From: an uncultured Ignavibacteriota bacterium | Lineage (GTDB): Bacteria > Bacteroidota > Ignavibacteria > Tepidaquicellales > Tepidaquicellaceae | Direction of reading: 5' to 3' | Length of the DNA stretch: 34,003 bases | Assembly (NCBI GenBank): GCA_937959065.1 | Contig: CALGOI010000371.1 | Span: forward strand, 1 to 34,003 | Part shown: in pieces, positions 8,872 through 15,383 of the stretch | Layout: every line of letters begins with the position of its first letter | How positions within the stretch are numbered: position 1 is the stretch's first letter | The notes under the pieces: generated by a model | Database searches by the model: none | The model's input: the letters and a program-made list of their open reading frames with translations, nothing else | Told to the model about the DNA's origin: nothing | Position numbers and translations under genes: made by a program

Positions 8872-9201
8872 ATGATTATAATGGTATCGGGTCCATACAG
8901 GTCGGGTTCGGATGACCCGGATGTATGGAAAGAAAATCTAAGAAAGCTTAATGAAACAGCTTACGAAGTATTTAAGAAAGGGCATACCCCTCTTATAGGA
9001 GTAAATGCAGCGCTACCGATTATTACTGAGGCAGGTGAAGATAAATATAATGAAATAATGATGCCTGTATCACTTGCATTAGCTGAGATATGTGATGCGG
9101 TACTCCGTATCGGAGGTGATTCTAAAGGCGCTGACGATGAAGTTGATATTTTCCTTAAGAAGAACCTTCCTGTTTATTATTCAATCGACGAAATCTCCTG
9201 A
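8872..9201 (+). CDS. Nucleoside 2-deoxyribosyltransferase-like / DUF4406 protein
   Basis: 109 aa Rossmann-like protein of the deoxyribosyltransferase superfamily. The nucleotide-binding start MVSGPYRSGSDDP and the late motif SKGADDEVDIFLKKNLPVYY (the usual S-x-G-A-x-x-E-x-x-x-A-x-x-x-x-x-P-V-x-Y) are both visible. The Glu in DDEV would be the nucleophile if it is enzymatic. DUF4406 members are often linked to nucleotide salvage or defence, but no reaction is known for this clade. It is the last gene of the 6180-9201 operon, 5 bases after the transporter. Starts at 8872 or 8881 are both possible; 8881 is better spaced from AAGGA. It ends with TGA, and its relation to the iron-like genes upstream is unclear. 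Confidence 0.75.
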   Translation: MIIMVSGPYRSGSDDPDVWKENLRKLNETAYEVFKKGHTPLIGVNAALPIITEAGEDKYNEIMMPVSLALAEICDAVLRIGGDSKGADDEVDIFLKKNLPVYYSIDEIS

Positions 9202-9202
9202 A

Positions 9203-9460
9203 CTACTTTCCTTCAGCTTCTTGTTCCATTTTAGCCAGCCTGGTATAATAATCTCCGATTTCTTTTAAATGCGCTAATGCGATCTTTCCTGTCATTATTT
9301 CATCATCATTTGTTACCTTTGTCTGAGGATCATGTGAACCGTGTTCAAGCTCAACCTCCAAACCGTGCCTGAATTCTTCGAGGTCAAATTTACTCCAATC
9401 GATTCAAATTCTGTCGCCAATGGATCGGGCTTCATCTATTGTAAAACTTTTTTTGCTCAT
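9203..9460 (-). pseudogene. DUF5661 family protein with in-frame TGA
   Basis: An 85-codon frame on the minus strand from ATG (9458-9460) to TAG (9203-9205). The product reads MSKKSFTIDEARSIGDRI, stop, IDWSKFDLEEFRHGLEVE, LEHGSHDPQTKVT, then GKIALAHLKEIGDYYTRL. This is a clear DUF5661 protein: (L/I)GIDW..FDLEEFR.G..VELEHG and GKIALAHL.E..DYYTRL are the family's signatures. Codon 19 (9404-9406) is TGA where the family has Gly, a single GGA to TGA change. The rest of the frame is intact, with no other lesion, so the change is recent or a base error. It is too short and interrupted to appear as a normal open frame. It faces the end of the operon ending at 9201; function is unknown. Confidence 0.82.
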
Positions 9461-9530
9461 TATTAGTTGTTTTGTTAATATAAAGTATTAATTTAATATT
9501 AAAGAAAAATTAATCAACATTAATGAAATA

Positions 9531-9546
9531 TGTGATTTTAATCACA
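9531..9546. promoter_or_regulatory. Perfect Crp/Fnr-type palindrome
   Basis: TGTGATTTTAATCACA: 7-bp arms with a 2-base centre, an exact match to the TGTGA-N6-TCACA consensus of Crp/Fnr-family regulators (HcpR-type factors also use it). It is centred about 55-60 bp upstream of the start predicted by the TTG-N20-TAATTTTG promoter, a usual activator position. Inferred to control the sulfide:quinone oxidoreductase operon; the regulator gene is not in the window. Confidence 0.7.
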
Positions 9547-9559
9547 GTACCTTCTTGAA

Positions 9560-9590
9560 TTGTTAAATCAACAAGCAACTGGTAATTTTG
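9560..9590 (+). promoter_or_regulatory. Bacteroidota-type promoter of the sulfur operon
   Basis: TTG at 9560-9562, a 20-base spacer, then TAATTTTG at 9583-9590, an exact fit to the TAnnTTTG -7 element read by the Bacteroidota primary sigma factor. It lies about 40 bases upstream of the strong Shine-Dalgarno site (AAGGAG, 9621-9626) of the oxidoreductase gene. The same TTG-N20-TAnnTTTG geometry occurs at 31569-31599. Confidence 0.6.
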
Positions 9591-9632
9591 TATAGAGGGA
9601 CGAATAAAAACCCTCTCGGGAAGGAGTAAAAA

Positions 9633-10883
9633 ATGAAAAAGTTATTAATATTGGGAGCCGGAACAGCCGGCACTATGGTTGCTAATAAATTCTACAAAGA
9701 ATTAGACAAAGATGAATGGAATATAACAATCGTTGATAATGTTAAAACACACTATTATCAGCCGGGATTTTTATTTATCACTTTTGGAATATACAAAGAA
9801 TCAGATGTCATTAAACCAAAAGAAGATCTGTTTCCGGACGGTGTAAATGTAATTTACAGTGAAATAGATAAGGTAGACCCGGATAACAAGAGGGTAATGC
9901 TTGAAAGCGGAGAAACTGTTGATTATGATTGGCTTATTATCGCCACAGGAGCACGAATTGCTCCTGAAGAAACTGAGGGCATGCTGGGACCATTATGGCA
10001 AAAGGATATTTTTGATTTTTATACGATCGAGGGAGCTAAAAAGCTCGCAAATCGGTTACAGAATTGGGAGGGCGGTGATCTGGTTCTTAATATTACAGAA
10101 ATGCCGATAAAATGCCCTGTCGCCCCGCTGGAATTTGCGTTCCTTGCAGATTATTTCTTCACGGAGAAAGGTATTCGGGATAAAGTAAACATACATTATG
10201 TAACTCCATTGCCCGGGGCATTCACTAAACCAAAAGCATCCAAATTACTGGGAAATTTCCTCAATGACAAGAATATTAAGCTTACAATCGACTATAATAT
10301 TGGAAGGGTCGATAATGATGAAAAGAAAATTGTTTCCTGGGATGAGATCGAAATACCATTTGATATTCTTGTGACTATACCTACTAACAAAGGAGCTGAT
10401 TATGTTGAGAAAAGCGGGATGGGTGATGAGTTGAATTTCATTCCCACAGATAAGTTTACATTAAGATCAAATGATTACGATAATATATTTGTGATAGGAG
10501 ATGCAGCAAATCTGCCGAGCTCTAAAGCCGGTTCAGTAGCACATTTCCAATCTGATGTTCTGTTCGAGAATTTTATGCACGCTGTAAACGGGGAACCATT
10601 GACTGCTCAATTCGACGGCCATGCAAATTGCTTCATCGAGTCTGGTTTTGGTAAAGCTTTTCTTATTGATTTTAATTATGATACAGAACCGCTGCCTGGA
10701 AGCTTTCCGCTTCCGGTAGTAGGACCTTTTTCACTGCTGGCTGAGACACGTATGAATCATTTTGGGAAAATGTTTTTTAGGTGGACCTACTGGAATATGC
10801 TCTTAAAAGGCCGTGAAATGCCGCTTCCATCACATATGTCAATGGTAGGCAAGAAACTGGAAGAGGTAGAAGAAGAAAATTAA
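9633..10883 (+). CDS. Sulfide:quinone oxidoreductase-like FAD flavoprotein
   Basis: 416 aa. Predicted to oxidise sulfide to sulfane sulfur/polysulfide and pass electrons to quinone at the membrane surface. FAD-binding LGAGTAGT lies at residues 7-14, an ATG motif at 104-106 (IIATGAR), and the second FAD motif NIFVIGDAANLP at 284-295. The two catalytic-disulfide cysteines of SQR can be placed: Cys161 in MPIKCPVAPLEF and Cys333 in FDGHANCFIESGFGKAFL, the latter aligning with the YDGYTSCPLVTG-type motif of SQOR. There are no other cysteines, so the third cysteine of some SQR types is absent. The amphipathic C-terminus (HFGKMFFRWTYWNMLLKG) suits monotopic membrane binding. It is the first gene of an operon with a TusE/DsrC-like and a DsrE2-like protein, which supports sulfur chemistry. 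The start is fixed by AAGGAG at 9621. Confidence 0.85.
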   Translation: MKKLLILGAGTAGTMVANKFYKELDKDEWNITIVDNVKTHYYQPGFLFITFGIYKESDVIKPKEDLFPDGVNVIYSEIDKVDPDNKRVMLESGETVDYDWLIIATGARIAPEETEGMLGPLWQKDIFDFYTIEGAKKLANRLQNWEGGDLVLNITEMPIKCPVAPLEFAFLADYFFTEKGIRDKVNIHYVTPLPGAFTKPKASKLLGNFLNDKNIKLTIDYNIGRVDNDEKKIVSWDEIEIPFDILVTIPTNKGADYVEKSGMGDELNFIPTDKFTLRSNDYDNIFVIGDAANLPSSKAGSVAHFQSDVLFENFMHAVNGEPLTAQFDGHANCFIESGFGKAFLIDFNYDTEPLPGSFPLPVVGPFSLLAETRMNHFGKMFFRWTYWNMLLKGREMPLPSHMSMVGKKLEEVEEEN

Positions 10884-10917
10884 ATTCATTAAATATAAAT
10901 AAAAGGAGTAGAATTAA

Positions 10918-11238
10918 ATGACTTCATCAATTGAAATTTTAGGTAAAACCCTATCGGTTGATCCTGATGGTAACCTGGTCAATGTGGATGACTGGAACGA
11001 GGAAATCGCAGGGGAGTTTGCGAAGGAAGAAGGAATCCCGGAATTGACTGACAGGCACTGGTTAGTGATAAACTTTATGAGGAAAGTATATAAGGATATA
11101 GGAGAAGCTCCCTCTATAAGAAAGATCACAAAAGAGAGCGGTGTGGACACAAAAGAAATGTATGCGTTATTTCCGAATGGTCCTGCAAAGAAAGCAGCAC
11201 GGATTGCCGGTTTACCGAAACCAAAAGGATGTATTTAA
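10918..11238 (+). CDS. TusE/DsrC/DsvC family sulfur-carrier protein (single C-terminal Cys)
   Basis: 106 aa. Typical DsrC/TusE start (LGKTLSVDPDGNLVNVDDWN), followed by the conserved DRHWLVINFMRKVY helix and the C-terminal arm NGPAKKAARIAGLPKPKGCI. The penultimate Cys105 (CysA) that carries persulfide is present. The second DsrC cysteine, normally in an ACK triplet 11 residues earlier, is replaced here (AAR). Loss of CysB is typical of TusE-like relay proteins and argues against a dissimilatory sulfite-reductase trisulfide partner. AAGGAG at 10903-10908 supports the start. It lies 34 bases after the SQR-like gene and 7 bases before the DsrE2-like gene, so it probably accepts sulfur in the same route. 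Confidence 0.9.
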   Translation: MTSSIEILGKTLSVDPDGNLVNVDDWNEEIAGEFAKEEGIPELTDRHWLVINFMRKVYKDIGEAPSIRKITKESGVDTKEMYALFPNGPAKKAARIAGLPKPKGCI

Positions 11239-11245
11239 GGAGAGA

Positions 11246-11761
11246 ATGATGAATATAGAAACAAATACAATAACTGAATTAAAAGAGGATAAAGCTCCAG
11301 ACCCCATAAAAGGTGTAAGTATCGTAGTTTCTAAAGGCTCTCTCGAAGGGATCTATCCCGGGTTGATAATGGCTAATGGTGCTAGGATGGAGGGTATTGA
11401 AGCTAATTTGTTCTTTACTTTCTTCGGACTCGATGCGATAATTGATAAAAGGATGGATAAGATAAAGGTTGCAACAGTAGGTAATCCGGGAATGCATATG
11501 CCTACATTGGTAGGTATGCTTCCGGGGATGTCTGCCTTAGCAACTAAGATGATGAGTAAGGAAATGGATAAACTTGATATTCCGCCTGTAAGAGAGTTCA
11601 TCGAGATGATACACGATGCAGGATGTAATATTTATGCATGTAAAGCTACCGTGGATATGTTCCATCTGAAAAAGGATGATTTTTGTGAACAGACAGATGA
11701 GATAATTACAGTAGGAGAATTTTATGAAAAATCTGCGGGCTCGCAGATCATATTTACATAA
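11246..11761 (+). CDS. DsrE/DsrF/DrsH-like (DsrE2-type) sulfurtransferase
   Basis: 171 aa. Resembles the DsrE2 (DrsE_2) family: SIVVSKGSLEGIYPGLIMAN at the N-terminus, a central MPTLVGMLPGMSALATKMM, and the conserved cysteine motif NIYACKATVDMFHLKKDDF with Cys132 as the likely persulfide carrier (Cys127 and Cys147 flank it). DsrE2 proteins are membrane-associated sulfane-sulfur carriers working with TusA, rhodanese or DsrC. Start at ATG 11246 or the adjacent ATG 11249; AAGGAG at 11237-11242 favours 11249 slightly. A longer frame upstream overlaps the previous gene and is not credible. It is last in the operon and followed by a strong terminator. Confidence 0.85.
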   Translation: MMNIETNTITELKEDKAPDPIKGVSIVVSKGSLEGIYPGLIMANGARMEGIEANLFFTFFGLDAIIDKRMDKIKVATVGNPGMHMPTLVGMLPGMSALATKMMSKEMDKLDIPPVREFIEMIHDAGCNIYACKATVDMFHLKKDDFCEQTDEIITVGEFYEKSAGSQIIFT

Positions 11762-11778
11762 TTACTTACCTTCCCCGA

Positions 11779-11807
11779 GCCTCCCCGAAAAGGGGAGGCA
11801 TTTTTTT
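11779..11807 (+). terminator. Rho-independent terminator of the sulfur operon
   Basis: 8-bp GC-rich stem GCCTCCCC/GGGGAGGC with loop GAAAA, followed by ATTTTTTT. It starts 17 bases after the DsrE2-like stop codon. The opposite strand lacks a T tract, so it acts on the plus strand only. Confidence 0.9.
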
Positions 11808-12501
11808 ATAATTTTCTTTTAAGATCTTCATTTTCGGTATCTTCAATTCTGGATTTGGAATTCATGAATTTATAGAACATATCCGTGTCAAAATAGTAAA
11901 GAGTGATTTCGAGAAAACCATTTTCTTTCAATTTGTTGGTATAGTAAAAATCTTCATCAAGCTCATAAAACGAGGACACATCATGTTCCAAACTTACTCT
12001 TCCGTTATCAAGATCCCAGTCGTAGATCTTGAACTTTCTTTTAAATAAGTCATTCACTATCCTTAACGTATCATTTTGATCGGAATAGCGATAATTGCTT
12101 CCGTACTTCTCTTTCATTAAGCCAAAGATGACATCGAAGTAGTTGTTTGCTTCCGATATCGTTCCCATAGGATGTTTTATTGAAACATCGACATTAAATA
12201 ATTTATCCCCATTGAAATTATCAAAGTAAAGGGTAACATCGAGTCCAATTGTGTCCTCATTTACAATAATTGAATCACTATAGTAGATAAAACTTTCCGA
12301 AAGTGTAGGCGGGATTTGTGCGTCACCATCATATGTAAAATTTGTATCAACAAAATAATCTCTCACATCGCATATAAACAATGCGGCGTCTTTAGACATT
12401 CCAAAATCGAAACCATTATAACCGTCCAGGGTTTGAGAAAAAGCATTAGGACTCACTGTAAAGATTAAAATGACACTTATTATTAATGATTTGATATTCA
12501 A
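11806..12501 (-). CDS. Exported protein of unknown function
   Basis: 231 aa with a signal peptide (MNIKSLIISVILIFTVSPNAFSQ). The mature start DGYNGFDFGMSKDAALFICD resembles the short GF.wGMs..ev element found in many small exported Bacteroidota proteins; the remainder is acidic, rich in Tyr, Phe and Asp, with a beta-strand pattern. No catalytic motif is recognised. The C-terminus (DTENEDLKRKL) is charged and is neither a T9SS signal nor a barrel end. Its gene ends in the T tract of the terminator opposite, and it starts divergently from the lipoprotein gene at 12694, with an inverted repeat between them. Confidence 0.7.
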   Translation of the reverse strand: MNIKSLIISVILIFTVSPNAFSQTLDGYNGFDFGMSKDAALFICDVRDYFVDTNFTYDGDAQIPPTLSESFIYYSDSIIVNEDTIGLDVTLYFDNFNGDKLFNVDVSIKHPMGTISEANNYFDVIFGLMKEKYGSNYRYSDQNDTLRIVNDLFKRKFKIYDWDLDNGRVSLEHDVSSFYELDEDFYYTNKLKENGFLEITLYYFDTDMFYKFMNSKSRIEDTENEDLKRKL

Positions 12502-12550
12502 TATTTTTCCTTTCTATATGAAATTATATAACTAAAACGCAGATAATTGC

Positions 12551-12578
12551 TAAAATGTTGCATATAAACAACATTTTA
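12551..12578. repeat. 10-bp perfect inverted repeat between divergent genes
   Basis: TAAAATGTTG and CAACATTTTA separated by 8 bases. It lies between the divergent starts of the exported protein (12501) and the lipoprotein (12694). It could be an operator or an RNA hairpin; there is no T tract, so it is not a standard terminator. The 192-base intergenic region is otherwise extremely AT-rich. Confidence 0.55.
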
Positions 12579-12693
12579 AGTGCAAAATATTAATTTAAAA
12601 TTAAATTGTTAATTTTTTGGGAAATTTTAAAGTTTTTTTGAATTATATAAAAGGATTTATGTAAATTATATATCATTTCTAATTAATTAAGCT

Positions 12694-13119
12694 ATGATGT
12701 TAATAGTAAATATACTTATATTATTTCTTCTTTATTGCTTTGTGGGGTGTTCCGGCCTCAATAATTCTGATTCAGATCTTTCAGGAGAATATAATTTTAC
12801 AATGTATGATTCTCTGAATTTGACATTGGCATCAGGAACTTTAGTAATAAATGAATACTCAAGTAATTCGATTACCGGAAAATTATCGTTTACGAATGTT
12901 GTAAATGAATTTGAAGGATATGAATCCATTAAGAAAGAATTTACTGGGAAAATTAATGAAAAAGAAAAAATGGTTCTCATAAATACAAATCCCGGAGCTG
13001 CCGATAATAATGTTTACTTTAATTTAAAAATTAAAAGTAACAGGCTGGATGGAGATTGGTATTATACAGTATTAAGGCAGGAAATAAAATACAATAGAAT
13101 AGTTTTAATAAAAAAATAA
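12694..13119 (+). CDS. Small putative lipoprotein
   Basis: 141 aa. A lipobox (CFVGC, Cys19) follows a hydrophobic stretch LIVNILILFLLYCF, so it is predicted to be lipid-anchored. The mature part (SGEYNFTMYDSLNLTLASG, GKLSFTNVVNEFEG, LKIKSNRLDGDWYYTV) looks like a single beta-sandwich/lipocalin-like domain. Function is not recognisable. It precedes the M43 protease gene by only 11 bases, so the two are probably co-transcribed, and it could be a partner or inhibitor of that protease; that is inference from spacing. Confidence 0.65.
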   Translation: MMLIVNILILFLLYCFVGCSGLNNSDSDLSGEYNFTMYDSLNLTLASGTLVINEYSSNSITGKLSFTNVVNEFEGYESIKKEFTGKINEKEKMVLINTNPGAADNNVYFNLKIKSNRLDGDWYYTVLRQEIKYNRIVLIKK

Positions 13120-13130
13120 ACTCTACAAAC

Positions 13131-14447
13131 ATGGTGAAAAAATTACTGAAGTTGAAGGGGCTTTTGTTTATAGCATCTGTAATTGCTGTAGTAATTCTAA
13201 CCGGATCAAACAGTGAGAATAATGAAGTTGGAAATTCACTTTCTTCCGCAAAGAATTGCGCAACTGTTGAGTATAATAAGATGCAGCTTGAAAGATACCC
13301 GCAATATAATTCTGTCAGATCGGGTATTGAGGATTTTACCAAGCAGTATGTACTTGAAGAAAACAGAACAGTTGTTACAATACCAGTTGTGTTTCATGTG
13401 GTTTACAATACTAATGATCAAAATATCTCTGATGCACAAATAATGACTCAATTGGATGTATTGAATAAAGATTTTAGCCGGTTAAATTCTGATACAGGCA
13501 ATACTCCCGGGCCTTTTAAACCTTTGGCTGCAAACGTTCAGGTTCAGTTTTGTCTGGCACAGAGAGATCCTAACAATAATCCGACTAACGGTATTACTCG
13601 GACAATGACATCAATAACCGAATTCTCTGCACAAGATACAAGCATTTATTATACTTCATTAGGCGGGCAAGACATCTGGGACAGAGACAGGTATTTGAAT
13701 ATATATGTTTGCAAATTATCCGGAACTCTGCTTGGATATGCTCAATTTCCCGGCATGAATCCTAGTACCGACGGAATAGTTATCGGATATAATTATCTTG
13801 GTACGATCGGAACTGTTCAGCCGCCTAATAACCTTGGAAGAACTGCAACTCATGAAGTAGGTCACTGGTTAAACCTTTTTCACATTTGTGGTGATGAACC
13901 TGGATGTGCTCAGGATGATGAAGTACTGGATACTCCGCTTCAAGGAACTGAATCAAGCGGATGTCCAACATTCCCAATGACCGATGCATGTTCTCCAAAT
14001 GCCCCGGGTATAATGTTTATGAATTATATGGATTATTCCGATGATAACTGCATGAACCTGTTTACATTAGGGCAGTCTGTCAGGATGAATGCAGCTCTGT
14101 CAGGACCAAGAGCAAGTCTATTGACATCTAATGGCTGTGCATCAGTAGGAATTAATCAGATTGGGTCGGAGATACCGGTTGAATTTGCTCTTTCTCAAAA
14201 TTATCCGAATCCATTTAACCCATCGACAAATATTAGGTTTAATATTCCGGCTAATGTAAACAGTAACGTAAGATTGACTGTCTTCGATGCTTCGGGTAAG
14301 ACTGTAGGAATACTTGTAAATGAAAAGCTGTCTCCGGGTATCTATGAATATTCATTCAGCGGTGCTCATCTTGGCAGCGGAGTATATTTCTATTCACTTG
14401 AAGCCGGAAGTCAGAATATCACTAAAAAGATGTTATTGATAAAATAG
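13131..14447 (+). CDS. Secreted M43-type zinc metalloprotease with T9SS sorting domain
   Basis: 438 aa. N-terminal hydrophobic signal (LLFIASVIAVVILTG), a propeptide-like segment to about residue 80, then a pappalysin/cytophagalysin-type (M43) catalytic domain: zinc motif HEVGHWLNLFH (241-251) and the Met-turn FMNYMDYSDD (about 297-305). Conserved cysteines around CGDEPGCAQDDEVLDTP fit the family. From about residue 352 comes a type A T9SS sorting domain (FALSQNYPNPFNPSTNIRF to KKMLLIK), which directs export across the outer membrane and C-terminal cleavage or anchoring. Probable extracellular protein or peptide degradation. It lies 11 bases after a lipoprotein gene and is followed by a strong bidirectional terminator. 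Confidence 0.93.
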   Translation: MVKKLLKLKGLLFIASVIAVVILTGSNSENNEVGNSLSSAKNCATVEYNKMQLERYPQYNSVRSGIEDFTKQYVLEENRTVVTIPVVFHVVYNTNDQNISDAQIMTQLDVLNKDFSRLNSDTGNTPGPFKPLAANVQVQFCLAQRDPNNNPTNGITRTMTSITEFSAQDTSIYYTSLGGQDIWDRDRYLNIYVCKLSGTLLGYAQFPGMNPSTDGIVIGYNYLGTIGTVQPPNNLGRTATHEVGHWLNLFHICGDEPGCAQDDEVLDTPLQGTESSGCPTFPMTDACSPNAPGIMFMNYMDYSDDNCMNLFTLGQSVRMNAALSGPRASLLTSNGCASVGINQIGSEIPVEFALSQNYPNPFNPSTNIRFNIPANVNSNVRLTVFDASGKTVGILVNEKLSPGIYEYSFSGAHLGSGVYFYSLEAGSQNITKKMLLIK

Positions 14448-14467
14448 AAGAAATTTACATGTCAAAT

Positions 14468-14495
14468 AAAAAGAGCGTTTTATAACGCTCTTTTT
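14468..14495. terminator. Bidirectional rho-independent terminator
   Basis: 12-bp stem AAAAAGAGCGTT/AACGCTCTTTTT with loop TTAT. A/T tracts on both sides let it stop transcription of the M43 protease gene (plus strand) and of tRNA-Pro (minus strand). Confidence 0.9.
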
Positions 14496-14512
14496 ATTTG
14501 CATAAAAAATTG

Positions 14513-14586
14513 TCGGGGTGAGTGGACTCGAACCACCGGCCTCACGCCCCCCAGACGTGCGATCTAACCAACTGATCTACACCCCG
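14513..14586 (-). tRNA. tRNA-Pro (anticodon GGG)
   Basis: 74 nt including the discriminator A. The acceptor stem CGGGGTG/CACCCCG is fully paired, the D-arm GATC/GATC carries AGTTGGTTA, the anticodon stem CACGT/GCGTG closes the loop CTGGGGG (anticodon GGG at 14550-14552), and the T-arm has loop TTCGAGT. No 3' CCA is encoded. It reads CCC and CCU. Confidence 0.95.
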
Positions 14587-14720
14587 AACAATAACTTAAA
14601 AATAGAAAATATCCCGATGAAAGTCCTGTACTAAATATTGACATATGCCCTATTGCACTGAAATATTAATTCACGTATTTTTGAAAAATCAATTCTTTTA
14701 ATCTTCTAAACCGCACAATA

Positions 14721-15377
14721 ATGGAAGAGACAAAATCATCCGGAAGTAAACCAGGCAGTGAAAAGAGCGATAAGTACGAAATATATACAGCAATTCTTAT
14801 AGGGCTGGCGACATTTCTTGGGGCATTATCAGCGTATTTTTCAGTATTATGGAGCGGACAGTCGCAGGAAGCATATATCCAGGCGGTGAGACTCCAGGGT
14901 GACGCTAATACTTACTACCTCGAAAACCTAAATCAATTGACTCAGCTGCAAATGGACGGATTCCAGGACGAGATGTTTTATGCTGAATGGAAGAATAACT
15001 TACAAAAAGGCGATCCTGATGCCGCCTATTATTTTAGTTTATTAAGTGAAGGGTTTCAAAAGGACCTTCAAGAAAATCCTGAGAATGCTACTAACTGGGA
15101 AAAAGAATTTGGTGATAAAATTGCCGCTTTGGAGCAGCAATTCAGTGAAGTGGACGCTATGAGCGATTCTGCTGAAACCTTTATGAAAAAAGGACAGGAG
15201 GCAAATAACCATGGGGATGATTTTACCTTTGCAACGGTGCTGCTAACAATCGTATTATTCTTTGGCGGCCTTGCAGCGCTCAAAACAAAAGATAAAGTAA
15301 GAGTCATTTATATGGTGTTTGCGGGAATAATACTGGTGATTTCTATTGTCAGGATTGTAACGGTACCATTTCCGTAA
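14721..15377 (+). CDS. DUF4337-like membrane protein
   Basis: 218 aa. A charged cytosolic N-terminus is followed by one membrane segment (IYTAILIGLATFLGALSAYFS), a roughly 120-residue acidic, coiled-coil-like loop (about 50-165) and two C-terminal membrane segments (FATVLLTIVLFFGGLAAL and VIYMVFAGIILVISIVRIVT). This arrangement, with a SGQSQEA phrase after helix 1, fits DUF4337. No function is known for the family. It is a single gene, convergent with the EamA transporter gene (6-base gap). Confidence 0.7.
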   Translation: MEETKSSGSKPGSEKSDKYEIYTAILIGLATFLGALSAYFSVLWSGQSQEAYIQAVRLQGDANTYYLENLNQLTQLQMDGFQDEMFYAEWKNNLQKGDPDAAYYFSLLSEGFQKDLQENPENATNWEKEFGDKIAALEQQFSEVDAMSDSAETFMKKGQEANNHGDDFTFATVLLTIVLFFGGLAALKTKDKVRVIYMVFAGIILVISIVRIVTVPFP

Positions 15378-15383
15378 ACTGAA

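Noticed and set aside
11141..11245. Longer N-terminus for the DsrE2-like protein starting at 11141.
   Set aside because: It would overlap the TusE/DsrC gene by about 100 bases and ignore the AAGGAG site before 11246/11249; the family begins with the later Met.
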